Source of the DNA: a virus
Direction: 5' to 3' (one strand)
Virus record (IMG/VR): IMGVR_UViG_3300026078_000023
Coordinates: 29,290 to 93,289 of that record
DNA length: 64,000 nucleotides
The position numbers were made by a program, and so were the translations under genes. Under the pieces are notes generated by a model. That model was given only the letters and a program-made list of their open reading frames with translations, searched no databases and was not told where the DNA came from. This document shows, one piece after another, positions 44,513 to 52,965 of the stretch (the stretch's first letter is position 1; each line of letters starts with the position of its first letter).

Positions 44513-45666
44513 CCCGCGGCGGCGACCAGGGCGCGATCTACCACCTCGCCGAGGCAGTTCAGGCAGCACCTGCCGCTGCCCTCGCCCGGGCGCCTGTCGA
44601 TGCCGCCCACGCACACCAGGCAGCGGCGCACCCCGTCCGGGCCGGGTTCGCTCCACCCGGCGTCGTCCGCGACGTCGCCCTCGACCACGATCGCGACGTC
44701 CTCGACGACGACCTCATCGGCGGCGCTGGCGGCCGCCGCGGCGCGCTCGATCTTGTCGTGCCAGCCCTTGTTGTGCCCGGTCCTCCCGCAGACCTTGCAC
44801 ACCTGCTCGCGCCGGCCGCCGATGAGCGGGCCCTCGCCGGGCGGCGGCTGACCAGCGGGCCCCGGCTCCGCCGGCGCCGGCGCGGGCACGGGCACGGGCA
44901 CGGGGACGTCGCGTCCTCCGCGCCGACGCGCCCAGCTCGCGCGCTGGCCGGCGGAGATGCGCTCCCGCTGCTCGTCCGTGAGCCTGGACCCGCGAGGGCG
45001 CCCGCCGCGCTTCGCCTGGCGCTCCGGTCCGCCCTGGGCGGGGCGTTCTTGTTCGACCTGGCCAGCGGGGGCGGGCGCCGACGACGGCGCGCCTGGCGCG
45101 AACCAGCGCGCCTCGCCGCTCTCCTGGCGGGCGACGAGGACCAGGGACATGGCCACGTCGGCCGACTGCTCGTCCTCGAATGGGCCCCCGTCCATGGGCG
45201 GCATCCCCTCGCGGGGGATCTCCCACCACCACCCGTCCTCCCGCTGGGCGACGCGCGGCCTGGACGGTCGCCGGCGCTCCTGGCGCCTCGCCCGCCGGAT
45301 CGCGCCCAGCTCTCGCTCCGCCTCCCAGATCTGCTCGGCGACCCGGCGCTGGCGCCCCCGCAGGCGCCCGAGCTCCTCCTCGAGCTGCTCCTCGGTGCGC
45401 GGCCCGGGCTCCGCCTCACCAGCCGGTTCCCGCAGGACCGGCTCTTCCGTCAAGCACGGCGCCGTTTGTAAAGCAGGCCCGGTTCTGTCAAGCACGGGCG
45501 GCCGCGGGACGCTGCAGAACGCCAGCGCCCGGACCGCCTCGTCCCTGGTCCGGAACGGGCCGCCCCAGAAGAACCCGCCCGCGCTGGCGGCGCGCCAGAC
45601 CCAGCCGCCGCCCTGGGGGTGGACGACCAGGTCGGTCCCGTCTTCCTGGCGCCACTCGTTCCTCAC
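44509..45666 (-). CDS. Multi-domain protein with duplicated module and zinc motifs
   Basis: 385 residues, GTG start preceded 7 bases away by CCGGCCAACAT. A module of about 30 residues appears twice: W-V-W-R ... F-W-G-G-P-F-R-T-R-D-E-A near 22-45 and W-W-W-E-I-P ... M-D-G-G-P-F-E-D-E-Q near 145-168. Between them is a coiled coil (E-E-Q-L-E-E-E-L-G-R-L-R-G). L-T-D-E-Q-R-E-R-I-S-A-G-Q near 228-240 resembles a NUMOD3-type DNA-binding helix. The end has C-K-V-C-G-R-T-G-H and C-C-L-N-C zinc knuckles. A DNA-binding role is suggested; it is not an obvious structural protein. Confidence 0.55.
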   Translation of the reverse strand: MRNEWRQEDGTDLVVHPQGGGWVWRAASAGGFFWGGPFRTRDEAVRALAFCSVPRPPVLDRTGPALQTAPCLTEEPVLREPAGEAEPGPRTEEQLEEELGRLRGRQRRVAEQIWEAERELGAIRRARRQERRRPSRPRVAQREDGWWWEIPREGMPPMDGGPFEDEQSADVAMSLVLVARQESGEARWFAPGAPSSAPAPAGQVEQERPAQGGPERQAKRGGRPRGSRLTDEQRERISAGQRASWARRRGGRDVPVPVPVPAPAPAEPGPAGQPPPGEGPLIGGRREQVCKVCGRTGHNKGWHDKIERAAAAASAADEVVVEDVAIVVEGDVADDAGWSEPGPDGVRRCLVCVGGIDRRPGEGSGRCCLNCLGEVVDRALVAAAG

Positions 45667-45673
45667 CTCGACG

Positions 45674-45683
45674 ATGTTGGCCG
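45674..45683 (-). promoter_or_regulatory. CCGGCCAACA motif 7 bp before GTG at 45666
   Basis: CCGGCCAACAT then TCGTCGAG-type spacing to GTG; the distance from the motif to the start codon matches that at 4076, 16508 and 59820. Confidence 0.45.
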
Positions 45684-45700
45684 GTCGCGCCCCAAAATGA

Positions 45701-45726
45701 AACGGGGCCCCGCGTGGGACCCCGTT
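45701..45726 (-). terminator. Intrinsic terminator after major capsid gene
   Basis: AACGGGGTCCC and GGGGCCCCGTT (45716-45726 and 45701-45711) form an 11-bp stem with one G-U pair and a 4-base loop, followed by TTCATTTT on the minus strand. It lies 26 bases after the capsid stop. Confidence 0.8.
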
Positions 45727-45751
45727 AGGAGAGACGACCAGGCGGCGAGGG

Positions 45752-47116
45752 TTACTCGCCGTGGATGCAGACCACGGCGCGCTTGAACGTCGCCGGGGAC
45801 GAGGCCGCGAGCTCGTCGCTCGGGATCGGCCAGTCGCCCGAGATGCTCCAGGACGACGCCGTCACCTGCTGCAGGCGGTCCAGGGGCGCCCGCATGATGA
45901 GGCGGATCCGCTCGGTCATGACCTGGATGCCGCCGTTCGTCACAGCGAACTCCCCGATCTTGCCCATCACGCCCGCCTCGCTGATGTAGCGAGACTCGTC
46001 GAGGTACTTCTCTTCGACCACGCCCTGGCCCGTCACGATCGGGCGGTGGACCGAGATGCCACCGGCGTTCGTCACCTCGAACCCGTGCGTCGCACCGTTG
46101 ATGGTGTCGGTGTCGCAGTTCGTGAGGTACGGGACCTCGTTGTTCTCGTAGAACGCGGCGTTCAGCATCACCTTGATGACGAACTCGCGGTAGTGGATGC
46201 CCTCGGGCAGCGACTGGTTGAGCCGCTGGAACTCGTTGTCGCCGAACACCTGGTTCACCGACGCGGGGTCCACGTGGAAGTGGTACATCCCGTCCTCGTG
46301 GGTGGGGATGTTGTTGAAGCGCAGCTTCGCGATCGCCGAGCGGACGTCGCCCAGCGTGAAGGTGTCGGACGACGTGATGTCGTCGACCGACGTGCCGCCG
46401 CCCGAGTACACCAGGTCGGTCCGGTTCGCCGAGAGCACCGATGAGCGCGCCGCCAAGTTCGAGCCGAGCGCAGGGGAGATGGTCAGGGTCCCGCCGTGGA
46501 CCTCGTCGCCCGAGGTGTCCGAGGTGAACCCGGTGATCTGGCCGGCGTATGCGATGGCCGGGATCGTGATGCTGATCGGGTTCGTGCTCGAGACCAGCTG
46601 CGGTCGGCCCTGGTACAGCTTGCGAGTGAAGCCGCCCAGGTTCGCGACGTGGATCGTCGAGTTGCCGGACGTCTGCGCGACGTCGGTCACCGTGTTGCCG
46701 GAGACGTACGCGTTGTAGATCCGATCGCGCACGACGCGGTTGATCGACTGGCCGGCCTGCATGCCCAGCGCCTGCATGTTGCTCAGGTACTGGCTGGCCA
46801 GCGTGACGTAGCTGGTCGGCATGTGCGTGTCCACCGTGTCGCTCCACTGGGCCGCGGTCGCGTCCCACTGCTCGGTCTGGGGCGTCTTCGGCATCGGGTC
46901 CTGACCCGGCGTGGTGGGCCGGGTGCGGACCTTCATCAGGCCACGGCGGGTGAACGTCTGCGAGCCGCCCAGGTTCTGCGCCCACAGCTCTGCGTTCGCC
47001 TCCATGCGGAACAGCAGGCGCGGGAACAGGGCGTCGCGGAACATGCGCTGGAGCGTTCGGTCCTGGATGGTGGCGACGACGCTCGGGTTGAACGCGACGG
47101 AAATGTTGTCGGCCAT
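45752..47116 (-). CDS. Major capsid protein (HK97 fold)
   Basis: 454 residues, ATG with AAGGAG 10 bases upstream. The N-terminal M-F-R-D-A-L-F-P-R-L-L-F-R and the mid-region Y-L-S-N-M-Q-A-L-G-M-Q-A-G-Q-S-I-N-R-V-V-R-D form the N-arm and spine helix. D-T-F-T-L-G-D-V-R-S-A-I-A-K-L-R and D-G-M-Y-H-F-H-V-D-P near 270-280 match the P/A-domain motifs of P22-tail-type capsids. A scaffold-like gene precedes it and a strong terminator follows. A class I promoter and a good ribosome site predict high expression. Confidence 0.82.
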   Translation of the reverse strand: MADNISVAFNPSVVATIQDRTLQRMFRDALFPRLLFRMEANAELWAQNLGGSQTFTRRGLMKVRTRPTTPGQDPMPKTPQTEQWDATAAQWSDTVDTHMPTSYVTLASQYLSNMQALGMQAGQSINRVVRDRIYNAYVSGNTVTDVAQTSGNSTIHVANLGGFTRKLYQGRPQLVSSTNPISITIPAIAYAGQITGFTSDTSGDEVHGGTLTISPALGSNLAARSSVLSANRTDLVYSGGGTSVDDITSSDTFTLGDVRSAIAKLRFNNIPTHEDGMYHFHVDPASVNQVFGDNEFQRLNQSLPEGIHYREFVIKVMLNAAFYENNEVPYLTNCDTDTINGATHGFEVTNAGGISVHRPIVTGQGVVEEKYLDESRYISEAGVMGKIGEFAVTNGGIQVMTERIRLIMRAPLDRLQQVTASSWSISGDWPIPSDELAASSPATFKRAVVCIHGE

Positions 47117-47140
47117 GGTCTGTGATCTCCTTGGTTAATC

Positions 47141-47170
47141 AAGCTGCCAGGACGACGACTCCGCCGTCAA
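47141..47170 (-). promoter_or_regulatory. Class I promoter, major capsid gene
   Basis: TTGACG (47165-47170), 18 bases, CAGCTT (47141-47146), then a leader of about 17 bases holding the AAGGAG ribosome site. The upstream box overlaps the end of the scaffold gene region. Confidence 0.65.
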
Positions 47171-47174
47171 GAAA

Positions 47175-48008
47175 TCAGCCGAAGTTGTGGCGAGAGCGGA
47201 GGTGACGGTTGAACTCCTCGGGAGACATGTCGTCGACGTCCTTCGGCGGCGGTGGCGCCGGCGGCGTCGCTGACGTCGGCGCGCCACCACCGGGAGCGGT
47301 GCTCTCTGGCGGCGCAGTCGCCGGGGGCACCGGGACGACCTGCGGCGGGGCCGCTGGCGCGCCGAACAGGTACGGCATGTCGGCCTTCATCCCGACGAAG
47401 AACGCGCGCGGCTCTTTCGCCTTCTCGGGGCCCTCGGTGCGGACGTGCTGCTGGTACTGGTCCAGCGCGAAGGCGATGTGCTTCTCGACGATCCCCGCCG
47501 CCATCGCGTCCTGCCGCAGGCCGAGCTCGAACACCTCGGCCTCGTGGCGCGACTGCAGGCGCTTGTACTTCGTCTTCCACTTGTCGCCGCGCTGGCGCTC
47601 GCGCTGGGTCCGCTCGTCGGGCGGATCGCCCGCGCCGGGCGCCGCCGGAGCGGCCGCCGCGGGTGCGGGAGCCGCCGCGGGTGCCGGCGGCGTCGCCTGC
47701 TTCGCCCGCGCCAAAATCGCCTTGGCCTCCTCGAGCGTGCAGCCGAGCTCGTCCTGGACCATCTGCTGCGCGCGGCGAGCGGCGCGCTTCTTCAGGTCGG
47801 CCTCCGGGATGCGGTGAACGCGGCCGGGCTGACCGGGGGCGGCGGCGGGCGGCGCGCCGGGGGCCGGGGCCGCGGGTGCGGCGGCGGGCGCTGCGGCCGG
47901 TGCCGGTGCGGCGGGTGCCGCGGGGGCTGCGGCGGCGGGCGCGGCAGCGGGTGCCGCGGGTGCGGCGGGCGGGTTGGTACCTGGGATCGTCTCCTGCTCT
48001 GGCGGCAT
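47175..48008 (-). CDS. Scaffolding-like head assembly protein
   Basis: 277 residues. Long Ala/Pro low-complexity stretches at 14-60 and 105-130 flank charged helical parts (D-L-K-K-R-A-A-R-R-A-Q-Q-M-V near 72-85; R-G-D-K-W-K-T-K-Y-K-R-L-Q-S-R-H-E-A-E near 140-158). The end (E-E-F-N-R-H-L-R-S-R-H-N-F-G) is a basic helix, as in capsid-binding scaffold tails. Position just upstream of the capsid gene supports the role. The ribosome site is weak. Confidence 0.6.
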   Translation of the reverse strand: MPPEQETIPGTNPPAAPAAPAAAPAAAAPAAPAAPAPAAAPAAAPAAPAPGAPPAAAPGQPGRVHRIPEADLKKRAARRAQQMVQDELGCTLEEAKAILARAKQATPPAPAAAPAPAAAAPAAPGAGDPPDERTQRERQRGDKWKTKYKRLQSRHEAEVFELGLRQDAMAAGIVEKHIAFALDQYQQHVRTEGPEKAKEPRAFFVGMKADMPYLFGAPAAPPQVVPVPPATAPPESTAPGGGAPTSATPPAPPPPKDVDDMSPEEFNRHLRSRHNFG

Positions 48009-48060
48009 CGTGCTCTCTCTCAGTCGGTCCCTCGGGTCGGTGTGCGTGGCCGGATTTAAC

Positions 48061-48161
48061 CGCCCGGCCGGGCGTGGGGGAGGGAACCGCGGACCCCTAC
48101 CCGAGGACCCCCGCTGATACGGACGGCGCGCCCGGGGGTACCCCGGATGCTCGGCGCGCCG
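48061..48161. repeat. GC-rich hairpins in gap before scaffold gene
   Basis: CGCCCGGCCGGGCG (48061-48074) is a 14-base palindrome. CGGCGCGCC (48124-48132) pairs with GGCGCGCCG (48153-48161) and encloses GGGGTACCCC. No U-run follows on the minus strand, so these may act as mRNA stabilisers or weak terminators between the 48172 gene and the scaffold. No gene lies in 48009-48171. Confidence 0.45.
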
Positions 48162-48171
48162 CCCGCGCGGA

Positions 48172-48582
48172 TCACTTGTCGAGGGGCTGGCTGAGCCCGG
48201 ACCGGGTCACGTCCGACGCCTTCGCGTACGTGAAGGCGGCCACGGTCACCGCGTCGGCGGTGTTGAAGAGGACCTTCTTGTTGCCGTCCCAGATGGCCTC
48301 GCCGGGGACCGGGACGAGCGCGCCGGGACCCGAGATCGGGCCCTGCCGGACGGACTTGATGCCGGTCGACGTGGCGGTGGTCGCGTTCACCAGCACGAGC
48401 GACGTCGGCTGGTTCGCCAGCGTCGCGACGTTCGACGTCACGGACACGCCGGTCTCCGTGGCGGTGAGACCGGACAGGAGCAGGTTGAGCAAGTCGCCGA
48501 ACTGCAGCGAGCGGAACACGTCCGCCACGCGGTTCGGGTTCCCGCTGTTGAGGCTGTCGCGGATCGTGGACTCGGCTGCCAT
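48172..48582 (-). CDS. Small virion/head structural protein
   Basis: 136 residues, ATG with AGGAG upstream. Thr, Ser and Val rich with alternating strands (T-G-V-S-V-T-S-N-V-A-T-L and A-D-A-V-T-V-A-A-F-T-Y-A-K), suggestive of a capsid decoration or head-fibre protein. It sits directly before the scaffold and capsid genes. Driven by a class I promoter with a leader of about 40 bases. Confidence 0.6.
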   Translation of the reverse strand: MAAESTIRDSLNSGNPNRVADVFRSLQFGDLLNLLLSGLTATETGVSVTSNVATLANQPTSLVLVNATTATSTGIKSVRQGPISGPGALVPVPGEAIWDGNKKVLFNTADAVTVAAFTYAKASDVTRSGLSQPLDK

Positions 48583-48631
48583 TGGTGAATCTCCTAGTGA
48601 GCGGTTGACGTGCGCGGCTGGTGCGTCGTCC

Positions 48632-48661
48632 AGACTGCGTCGCGCGCGGTCGCGGTGTCAA
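48632..48661 (-). promoter_or_regulatory. Class I promoter, 48582 gene
   Basis: TTGACA (48656-48661), 18 bases, CAGTCT (48632-48637). Unlike most, it is about 49 bases before the ATG and the gene has a normal ribosome site, which supports the boxes as promoter rather than translation signals. Confidence 0.7.
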
Positions 48662-50910
48662 GGAACGGAGGCGTCGGAAAGCACGACCAGGTCGACCTCC
48701 CCGATGCCGGAGATCGCGAGACCCGTCAGGCGCGAGGCCGACAGCCACAGCAGCCCGGACAAGGGGACCACGGCGGTCCCGCTCGAGGACGTCAGGTGCA
48801 GGGCGACGTCGCGCCCGCCGATCCGGGAGGCGGCCACGAACGTCGCGGCGCGGGACAGCTCCATCTGGTACGGGTCGTCGCGGCGCCGGCGCAGCTGGAG
48901 GCGCCCGCAGAACGACGTGACCGCCAGGAGGCGCCGGTCGCAGTCGGCCACCTCGTCCCCGGCGAGGACGGCCACCAGGCGAGCGCTCACCTCGCCGACG
49001 CTGAGCGGCTGGATGACGATCCCACCGGACGGCACGATCCGCCCGGCCGCGGTCGCCACTGCCTGGCCTGCGACCCCCACCGCCACCGAGAGCGACACGG
49101 CGCCGGCCGCGGTCGCCAGCTGCTGGCCGCCGACCGGCCTCGAGGCGCCCGGAACCGGCTGCCCGGCGGCAACGCCCGCGCCAGCGCCCGCCAGGGCGAC
49201 CACCGAGGTCGGGGAGAGCGCCCCCGGCGACCCGGAGGCCGCCTGCCCCGCGAGGACAGTGGCGCTCTGCGGGGCGACCACGCCGCCGGCGACGCTGGCC
49301 GCCGACCCGGAGGTCGCCCTGGCCAGCGCCGGGGAGGCCGTGCCCGGGGAAGCCGCGGCCGCCGCCCCCAGGAGGGTGAGCACCGACGCCGGGGACGCGC
49401 TCCCGGCGGCCGAGTTCGCGCCCTGCCCCGTGAGAGCTACCGTCACGCTGACGCCGAGGGCGCCGGCCAGGGCCTGGAGCGCCTGCCCGACGAGGACCAC
49501 GCCCCCGGGGGTCGACAGGTTGCCGGCCTGGGCCTGGGCCTGGGCGCCGGCCAGGAACGCGGCCACGGCCGGGACCTGCGAGCCCTGGGCCCCGGTGGCG
49601 GCGATCCCGGACAGGGCCCGCGCGATCGCGGGCGACGCGGTGCCGGTGACCGCGGCCACCGCCTGACCCCCGACCGCCAGCGAGAGCGTGACGGTGACCG
49701 CCCCGGCCGCCGCGGTGGCGGCTTGGCCCGCCAGGGCGACCACGGACGCCGGCGCGAGCGCACCGGAGGCGCCCGTCGCCGCCTGCCCCGCCGGTGTGAC
49801 GGCCGCCGACGCCGCCACCGACCCGGAGGCGGTCCCGGCCTGCTGCCCAGACACCGCCTTGCTCAGGGCGGGCGTCACCGCGCCGGCCGCCGCGGTCCCC
49901 GCCTGGCCGGGGAGCGGGACGGACGAGGTGACGCCGGCGGCCCCGGCCGAGCCCGCCAGTTGCTGGCCGGACAGCGCGAGGGAGGTGGCCGGGGTTGTGG
50001 TCCCCGCGGCCGAGCTAGCGGCGGACCCCGACGCGGCCACGTTCGTAGCGGGGAGCGCGGTGCCGGCGGAGGCCGTCGCCACTTGGCCAGACAGCGACAC
50101 CGTCACGCCGGAGGCGACAGTGAGGCCGTCGTCGTCGACGATCCTGCCCATCGCCCACGGGTCCGCGCCGAACAGCTGGACCTCGGCCTTGGTCAGGTTG
50201 CGCGTCCAGATCCACGCCCCCGCCAGCTGCGCCACGCCCGCCGCGATGTTCTGGGTCCCCAGGATCACGTCGCTCGCGGTGGGGATGCGCGCCGCCCCAC
50301 CGCCGCCGAGCGTGCCGATCGATCCGACCACGCCCGGTTCGAGCAGCAAGCCGCCGACGCCGCCGCCGGCGTTGATGTCCTGGTAGCTCCAGACGATCAG
50401 CCGAAAGCGCGAGGTCGTGAAACCGGAGGTGCCGGGAGAGGACTGGCCGCGGTTGTTCTGCTGCGTGTAGACCTGGCCGGCGACGAAGTTGCTGCCGAAC
50501 CCGACGCTGCCGCTCTCCTGGTTCGGGGCGGTGTTGTTGTTGTAGGTGCCGATGCCAACGATCGGCACCTGCGTCCCGGCGGTCGCCGTCGTGACGCGGA
50601 AGAGGGCCGCGAACGTGATGCCCCAGCGGCCGGTCGCGTTGGCCGCGAGCTCCTGGTGGAGCATCGGCGTGAGGGCCGCCTTCCACCGGATCTCCTTCGT
50701 CCCGCTTAGCGAAACGGCGGGACCGACCTCTCCGGAGACGAAGTCGGCCCCAACCAGTCCGGACGGCGTCCCGATCGCACCCGACACCAGGTCCTTGAAG
50801 CCGGCCGAGCCGCCGTGCTCGGTCAGCGCAGCGAAGAACCCCAGGTCCTGGCTGAGGGGATGGTGCTCGTTGAACCTCACCACCTCCGGCTTTACGGGAA
50901 AGCCAGCCAT
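48658..50910 (-). CDS. Repeat-rich virion surface protein
   Basis: 750 residues. Residues 1-260 resemble a LamG/concanavalin-type jelly roll (W-G-I-T-F-A-A-L-F-R-V and F-R-L-I-V-W-S-Y). About 265-630 is a run of some 17 tandem units of about 20-21 residues, consensus A-L-S-G-Q-A-A-T-A-A-A-G-A-V-T-P-A. The last 100 residues form a separate domain with two Cys. Such G-Q...G-x-V repeats occur in long, probably fibrous, phage head or tail decorations. It stops three bases before the promoter of the decoration-like gene. Confidence 0.65.
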   Translation of the reverse strand: MAGFPVKPEVVRFNEHHPLSQDLGFFAALTEHGGSAGFKDLVSGAIGTPSGLVGADFVSGEVGPAVSLSGTKEIRWKAALTPMLHQELAANATGRWGITFAALFRVTTATAGTQVPIVGIGTYNNNTAPNQESGSVGFGSNFVAGQVYTQQNNRGQSSPGTSGFTTSRFRLIVWSYQDINAGGGVGGLLLEPGVVGSIGTLGGGGAARIPTASDVILGTQNIAAGVAQLAGAWIWTRNLTKAEVQLFGADPWAMGRIVDDDGLTVASGVTVSLSGQVATASAGTALPATNVAASGSAASSAAGTTTPATSLALSGQQLAGSAGAAGVTSSVPLPGQAGTAAAGAVTPALSKAVSGQQAGTASGSVAASAAVTPAGQAATGASGALAPASVVALAGQAATAAAGAVTVTLSLAVGGQAVAAVTGTASPAIARALSGIAATGAQGSQVPAVAAFLAGAQAQAQAGNLSTPGGVVLVGQALQALAGALGVSVTVALTGQGANSAAGSASPASVLTLLGAAAAASPGTASPALARATSGSAASVAGGVVAPQSATVLAGQAASGSPGALSPTSVVALAGAGAGVAAGQPVPGASRPVGGQQLATAAGAVSLSVAVGVAGQAVATAAGRIVPSGGIVIQPLSVGEVSARLVAVLAGDEVADCDRRLLAVTSFCGRLQLRRRRDDPYQMELSRAATFVAASRIGGRDVALHLTSSSGTAVVPLSGLLWLSASRLTGLAISGIGEVDLVVLSDASVP

Positions 50911-50916
50911 GGCGAA

Positions 50917-51417
50917 CTACGCGATGGTCTCGTAGACCGGCTTGACCGTGATCCGATGGTTGCCGGACGTCGCGTTCAGGTTGACGCCGGTGTTGTGGAC
51001 CGCGAAGACCACGAACTGCGCCGGGCACTTCCCGCCGAACAGCGCGGCGACCGAGACGTTGGTGAATTCGTAGGCGACGTTCGAGGTAGCGGTGACGATC
51101 CCGACCCACGCCATGCGGCCGTACTGCTGGAGCTGGGCGCGGCTGGTGACGGTCTCGGCGCTGTTGGTCCCGTCGAACACGTCGGGCCAGTTCGTGTCGT
51201 CGCTCTTGGCGATGACCCACACCTCGATCGCCGTGTCCACGGTGGGCGTCGTGCCCGTCGTGATCTTCCCGGACAGGAGGTAATCCAGGTACACGTTCGT
51301 CGTGTTGTCGATCGCGTCGGACTCCTCGCCGGCGACCAGCGTCGACGACGTCGCCAGCGACGCCAGCGGGATCGTCAGGGCCGACGAGGCTACGTATGTG
51401 AGCTTCCGGGTGGCCAC
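50917..51417 (-). CDS. Virion structural protein
   Basis: 166 residues, GTG start. Beta-rich: A-L-T-I-P-L-A-S-L-A, Y-L-D-Y-L-L-S-G-K-I-T-T and V-W-V-I-A-K-S-D-D-T. Composition matches small phage surface proteins. It ends six bases before the repeat-rich protein and is co-transcribed with it. Confidence 0.6.
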   Translation of the reverse strand: MATRKLTYVASSALTIPLASLATSSTLVAGEESDAIDNTTNVYLDYLLSGKITTGTTPTVDTAIEVWVIAKSDDTNWPDVFDGTNSAETVTSRAQLQQYGRMAWVGIVTATSNVAYEFTNVSVAALFGGKCPAQFVVFAVHNTGVNLNATSGNHRITVKPVYETIA

Positions 51418-51437
51418 GGCTCAGGCTCGTTTCTCTA

Positions 51438-51728
51438 TCAGGTGCCGGCCTTCGGCCCCTTGGCCGCCTTGGGGTCCTGGCCCCACCCCTTCTCGACCCG
51501 GCGCTCCACGCGCTTCACGTGGCTGGTCCCCGGGATCTTGTACTCGACCCAGTGCAAGTCGCTGTCGGGAGCAGAGGTGTCCTCCCCCGTCGTGACCTCG
51601 AGGTTGTCCGTCGGGACCGGCACCTCGACGTCCCTGGTGACCGGGACGCCGAATGCGGCACCGAGCGCGTCGGCGTCCACCGGAACGCCGACGACGGCGG
51701 GCCGGTTGCTCTTGAAGTAGTTCGCCAT
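51438..51728 (-). CDS. Unknown 96-residue protein
   Basis: ATG at 51728 just after the 51740 gene stop. M-A-N-Y-F-K-S-N-R-P-A-V-V-G-V-P begins the peptide; the end is Lys rich (K-R-V-E-R-R-V-E-K-G-W-G-Q-D-P-K). Probably a minor virion or assembly protein. Confidence 0.55.
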   Translation of the reverse strand: MANYFKSNRPAVVGVPVDADALGAAFGVPVTRDVEVPVPTDNLEVTTGEDTSAPDSDLHWVEYKIPGTSHVKRVERRVEKGWGQDPKAAKGPKAGT

Positions 51729-51739
51729 CGCCGGACGCC

Positions 51740-52207
51740 TCAGGCGATGCGGAGCAGGCCGTTGGTGGCGTCGTTGGTCGGCATGGTCAGGGTGAAGTTC
51801 CCGGCCGTGACCGACTGCGACCCGAACGTGTAGACGCCCACCGCCCGGTTGCTCTGGGTGCTGTTGTAGAGCAGGCACGCGTCCACCGTGGTGAGCGTGA
51901 CCGTGGTCCAGGCGAAGTTCGCGGAGGGCGTCCAGAACGCGGTGGTGCCGGTCGACGTCGGCGCGGTGCCGTTCGTGACCGTCACGCCGCCGGCCGTGTA
52001 GCCGGTCCCGCTCGCCTCGTTGGTCGTGCTGTAGACGGTGGTCGCGGCGCCGAGGGACCCGGCCGTCGTGAACAGGGCCGCCTTGAAGGTGTCCGTGGTC
52101 GGGGCCGTCAGCGACGTCCGCGACACCAGGGTCACGGCGCCGAACTGGTGGGCGCCGAGCATGAGCTCGACCTTGAACGACGTGCAGATCGCTTGAACGT
52201 TCGCCAT
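51740..52207 (-). CDS. Virion protein of the Q-A-I-C-T-S-F-K type
   Basis: 155 residues. M-A-N-V-Q-A-I-C-T-S-F-K-V-E-L followed by D-T-F-K-A-A-L-F-T-T-A and Y-T-A-G-G-V-T-V-T matches a small protein found in many tailed phages, close to head genes, with unknown role. Beta-rich and Thr rich. AAGGATGAG provides the ribosome site. Confidence 0.7.
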   Translation of the reverse strand: MANVQAICTSFKVELMLGAHQFGAVTLVSRTSLTAPTTDTFKAALFTTAGSLGAATTVYSTTNEASGTGYTAGGVTVTNGTAPTSTGTTAFWTPSANFAWTTVTLTTVDACLLYNSTQSNRAVGVYTFGSQSVTAGNFTLTMPTNDATNGLLRIA

Positions 52208-52210
52208 TTC

Positions 52211-52756
52211 TCAGCTCATCCTTCCCTGTTCGCCCGCCATGGACGGGATCACTTTTTTACGCACGTAGACCGACCGGTGGACGTGCTCCTCGCGGCCCGG
52301 CTCGTAGAATTCGACAGCGGTCACGTACTCGTCGGGGCCGTCGTCCTCGGTCCGACGGACGACCAGGCCGGCCACGGGCCGGAGCCGGAACCCCTGCCCA
52401 TCGCGGTAGTCGATGGGGATCGTCCCGTCCTCGGCGACGAGGTGCTGCGGCTCCGCGAACCTCGGGTCCTTGTAGGAGTACCGGATCCCGCGGTAGTCGT
52501 CGCCCTTCGCGAACAGCGCCGCCTCGGAGCGGTGCACGCGCTCGGCGCCGAGCCAGTACTCGACGAAGTAGCCGAACCTGGCGCCGTCGTCGATCGAACC
52601 GGTCCGCCGCTCGAGCAGCTCGTCCGGGACGGACACCTCGTAGCGCCCCGAGGCGTCGAGGTCGCCGGACACGGTCCCGACGTCGAAACCACCGAGCGAC
52701 AGCTTCCCCCCTTGCAGGGCGAGCAGGTTTCCGGGGACGCTGCAGGGGACGCTCAT
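52211..52756 (-). CDS. Unknown virion-associated protein
   Basis: 181 residues from the ATG at 52756, chosen because a class I promoter predicts transcription starting about 5 bases upstream. Alpha/beta sequence with many charged and aromatic residues (F-G-Y-F-V-E-Y-W-L-G-A-E, E-D-G-T-I-P-I-D-Y-R-D). No family recognised. Four bases separate its stop from the next ATG. Confidence 0.6.
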   Translation of the reverse strand: MSVPCSVPGNLLALQGGKLSLGGFDVGTVSGDLDASGRYEVSVPDELLERRTGSIDDGARFGYFVEYWLGAERVHRSEAALFAKGDDYRGIRYSYKDPRFAEPQHLVAEDGTIPIDYRDGQGFRLRPVAGLVVRRTEDDGPDEYVTAVEFYEPGREEHVHRSVYVRKKVIPSMAGEQGRMS

Positions 52757-52768
52757 TGCCTGAGGGCC

Positions 52769-52798
52769 ATGCTGCGGCCCGCGCGTCCGCGGTGTCAA
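52769..52798 (-). promoter_or_regulatory. Class I promoter, 52756 gene
   Basis: TTGACA (52793-52798), 18 bases, CAGCAT (52769-52774), then 12 bases to the ATG. Confidence 0.65.
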
Positions 52799-52802
52799 GA
52801 TT

Positions 52803-52946
52803 TCAGCGGAGAGGCGAGGGCGCGTCGTGCGCCAGTCCTACCGCGGCGCCCACGAGGGCGGAGAGCGCCAGGCGGCCGCGGCGCCGCCCCTCGCGCTCGA
52901 CCTGGTAGAGCAGGGTCGGCCGGACGCGCCAGTACCACCATGGCAC
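52803..52946 (-). CDS. Small basic ORF with hydrophobic C-terminus
   Basis: 47 residues from a GTG at 52946. Starts V-P-W-W-Y-W-R-V-R-P and ends with a short hydrophobic helix (L-A-L-S-A-L-V-G-A-A-V-G-L-A). It lies between a 30-base palindrome and a class I promoter. No ribosome site is obvious, so confidence is moderate. Confidence 0.4.
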   Translation of the reverse strand: MPWWYWRVRPTLLYQVEREGRRRGRLALSALVGAAVGLAHDAPSPLR

Positions 52947-52965
52947 GTCGCCGTAGTCGTTCGAC

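Noticed and set aside
48610-50709. 699-codon plus-strand open frame with Arg/Gly repeats
   Set aside because: It lies opposite the repeat-rich virion protein; its repeats are just the reverse reading of that repeat.
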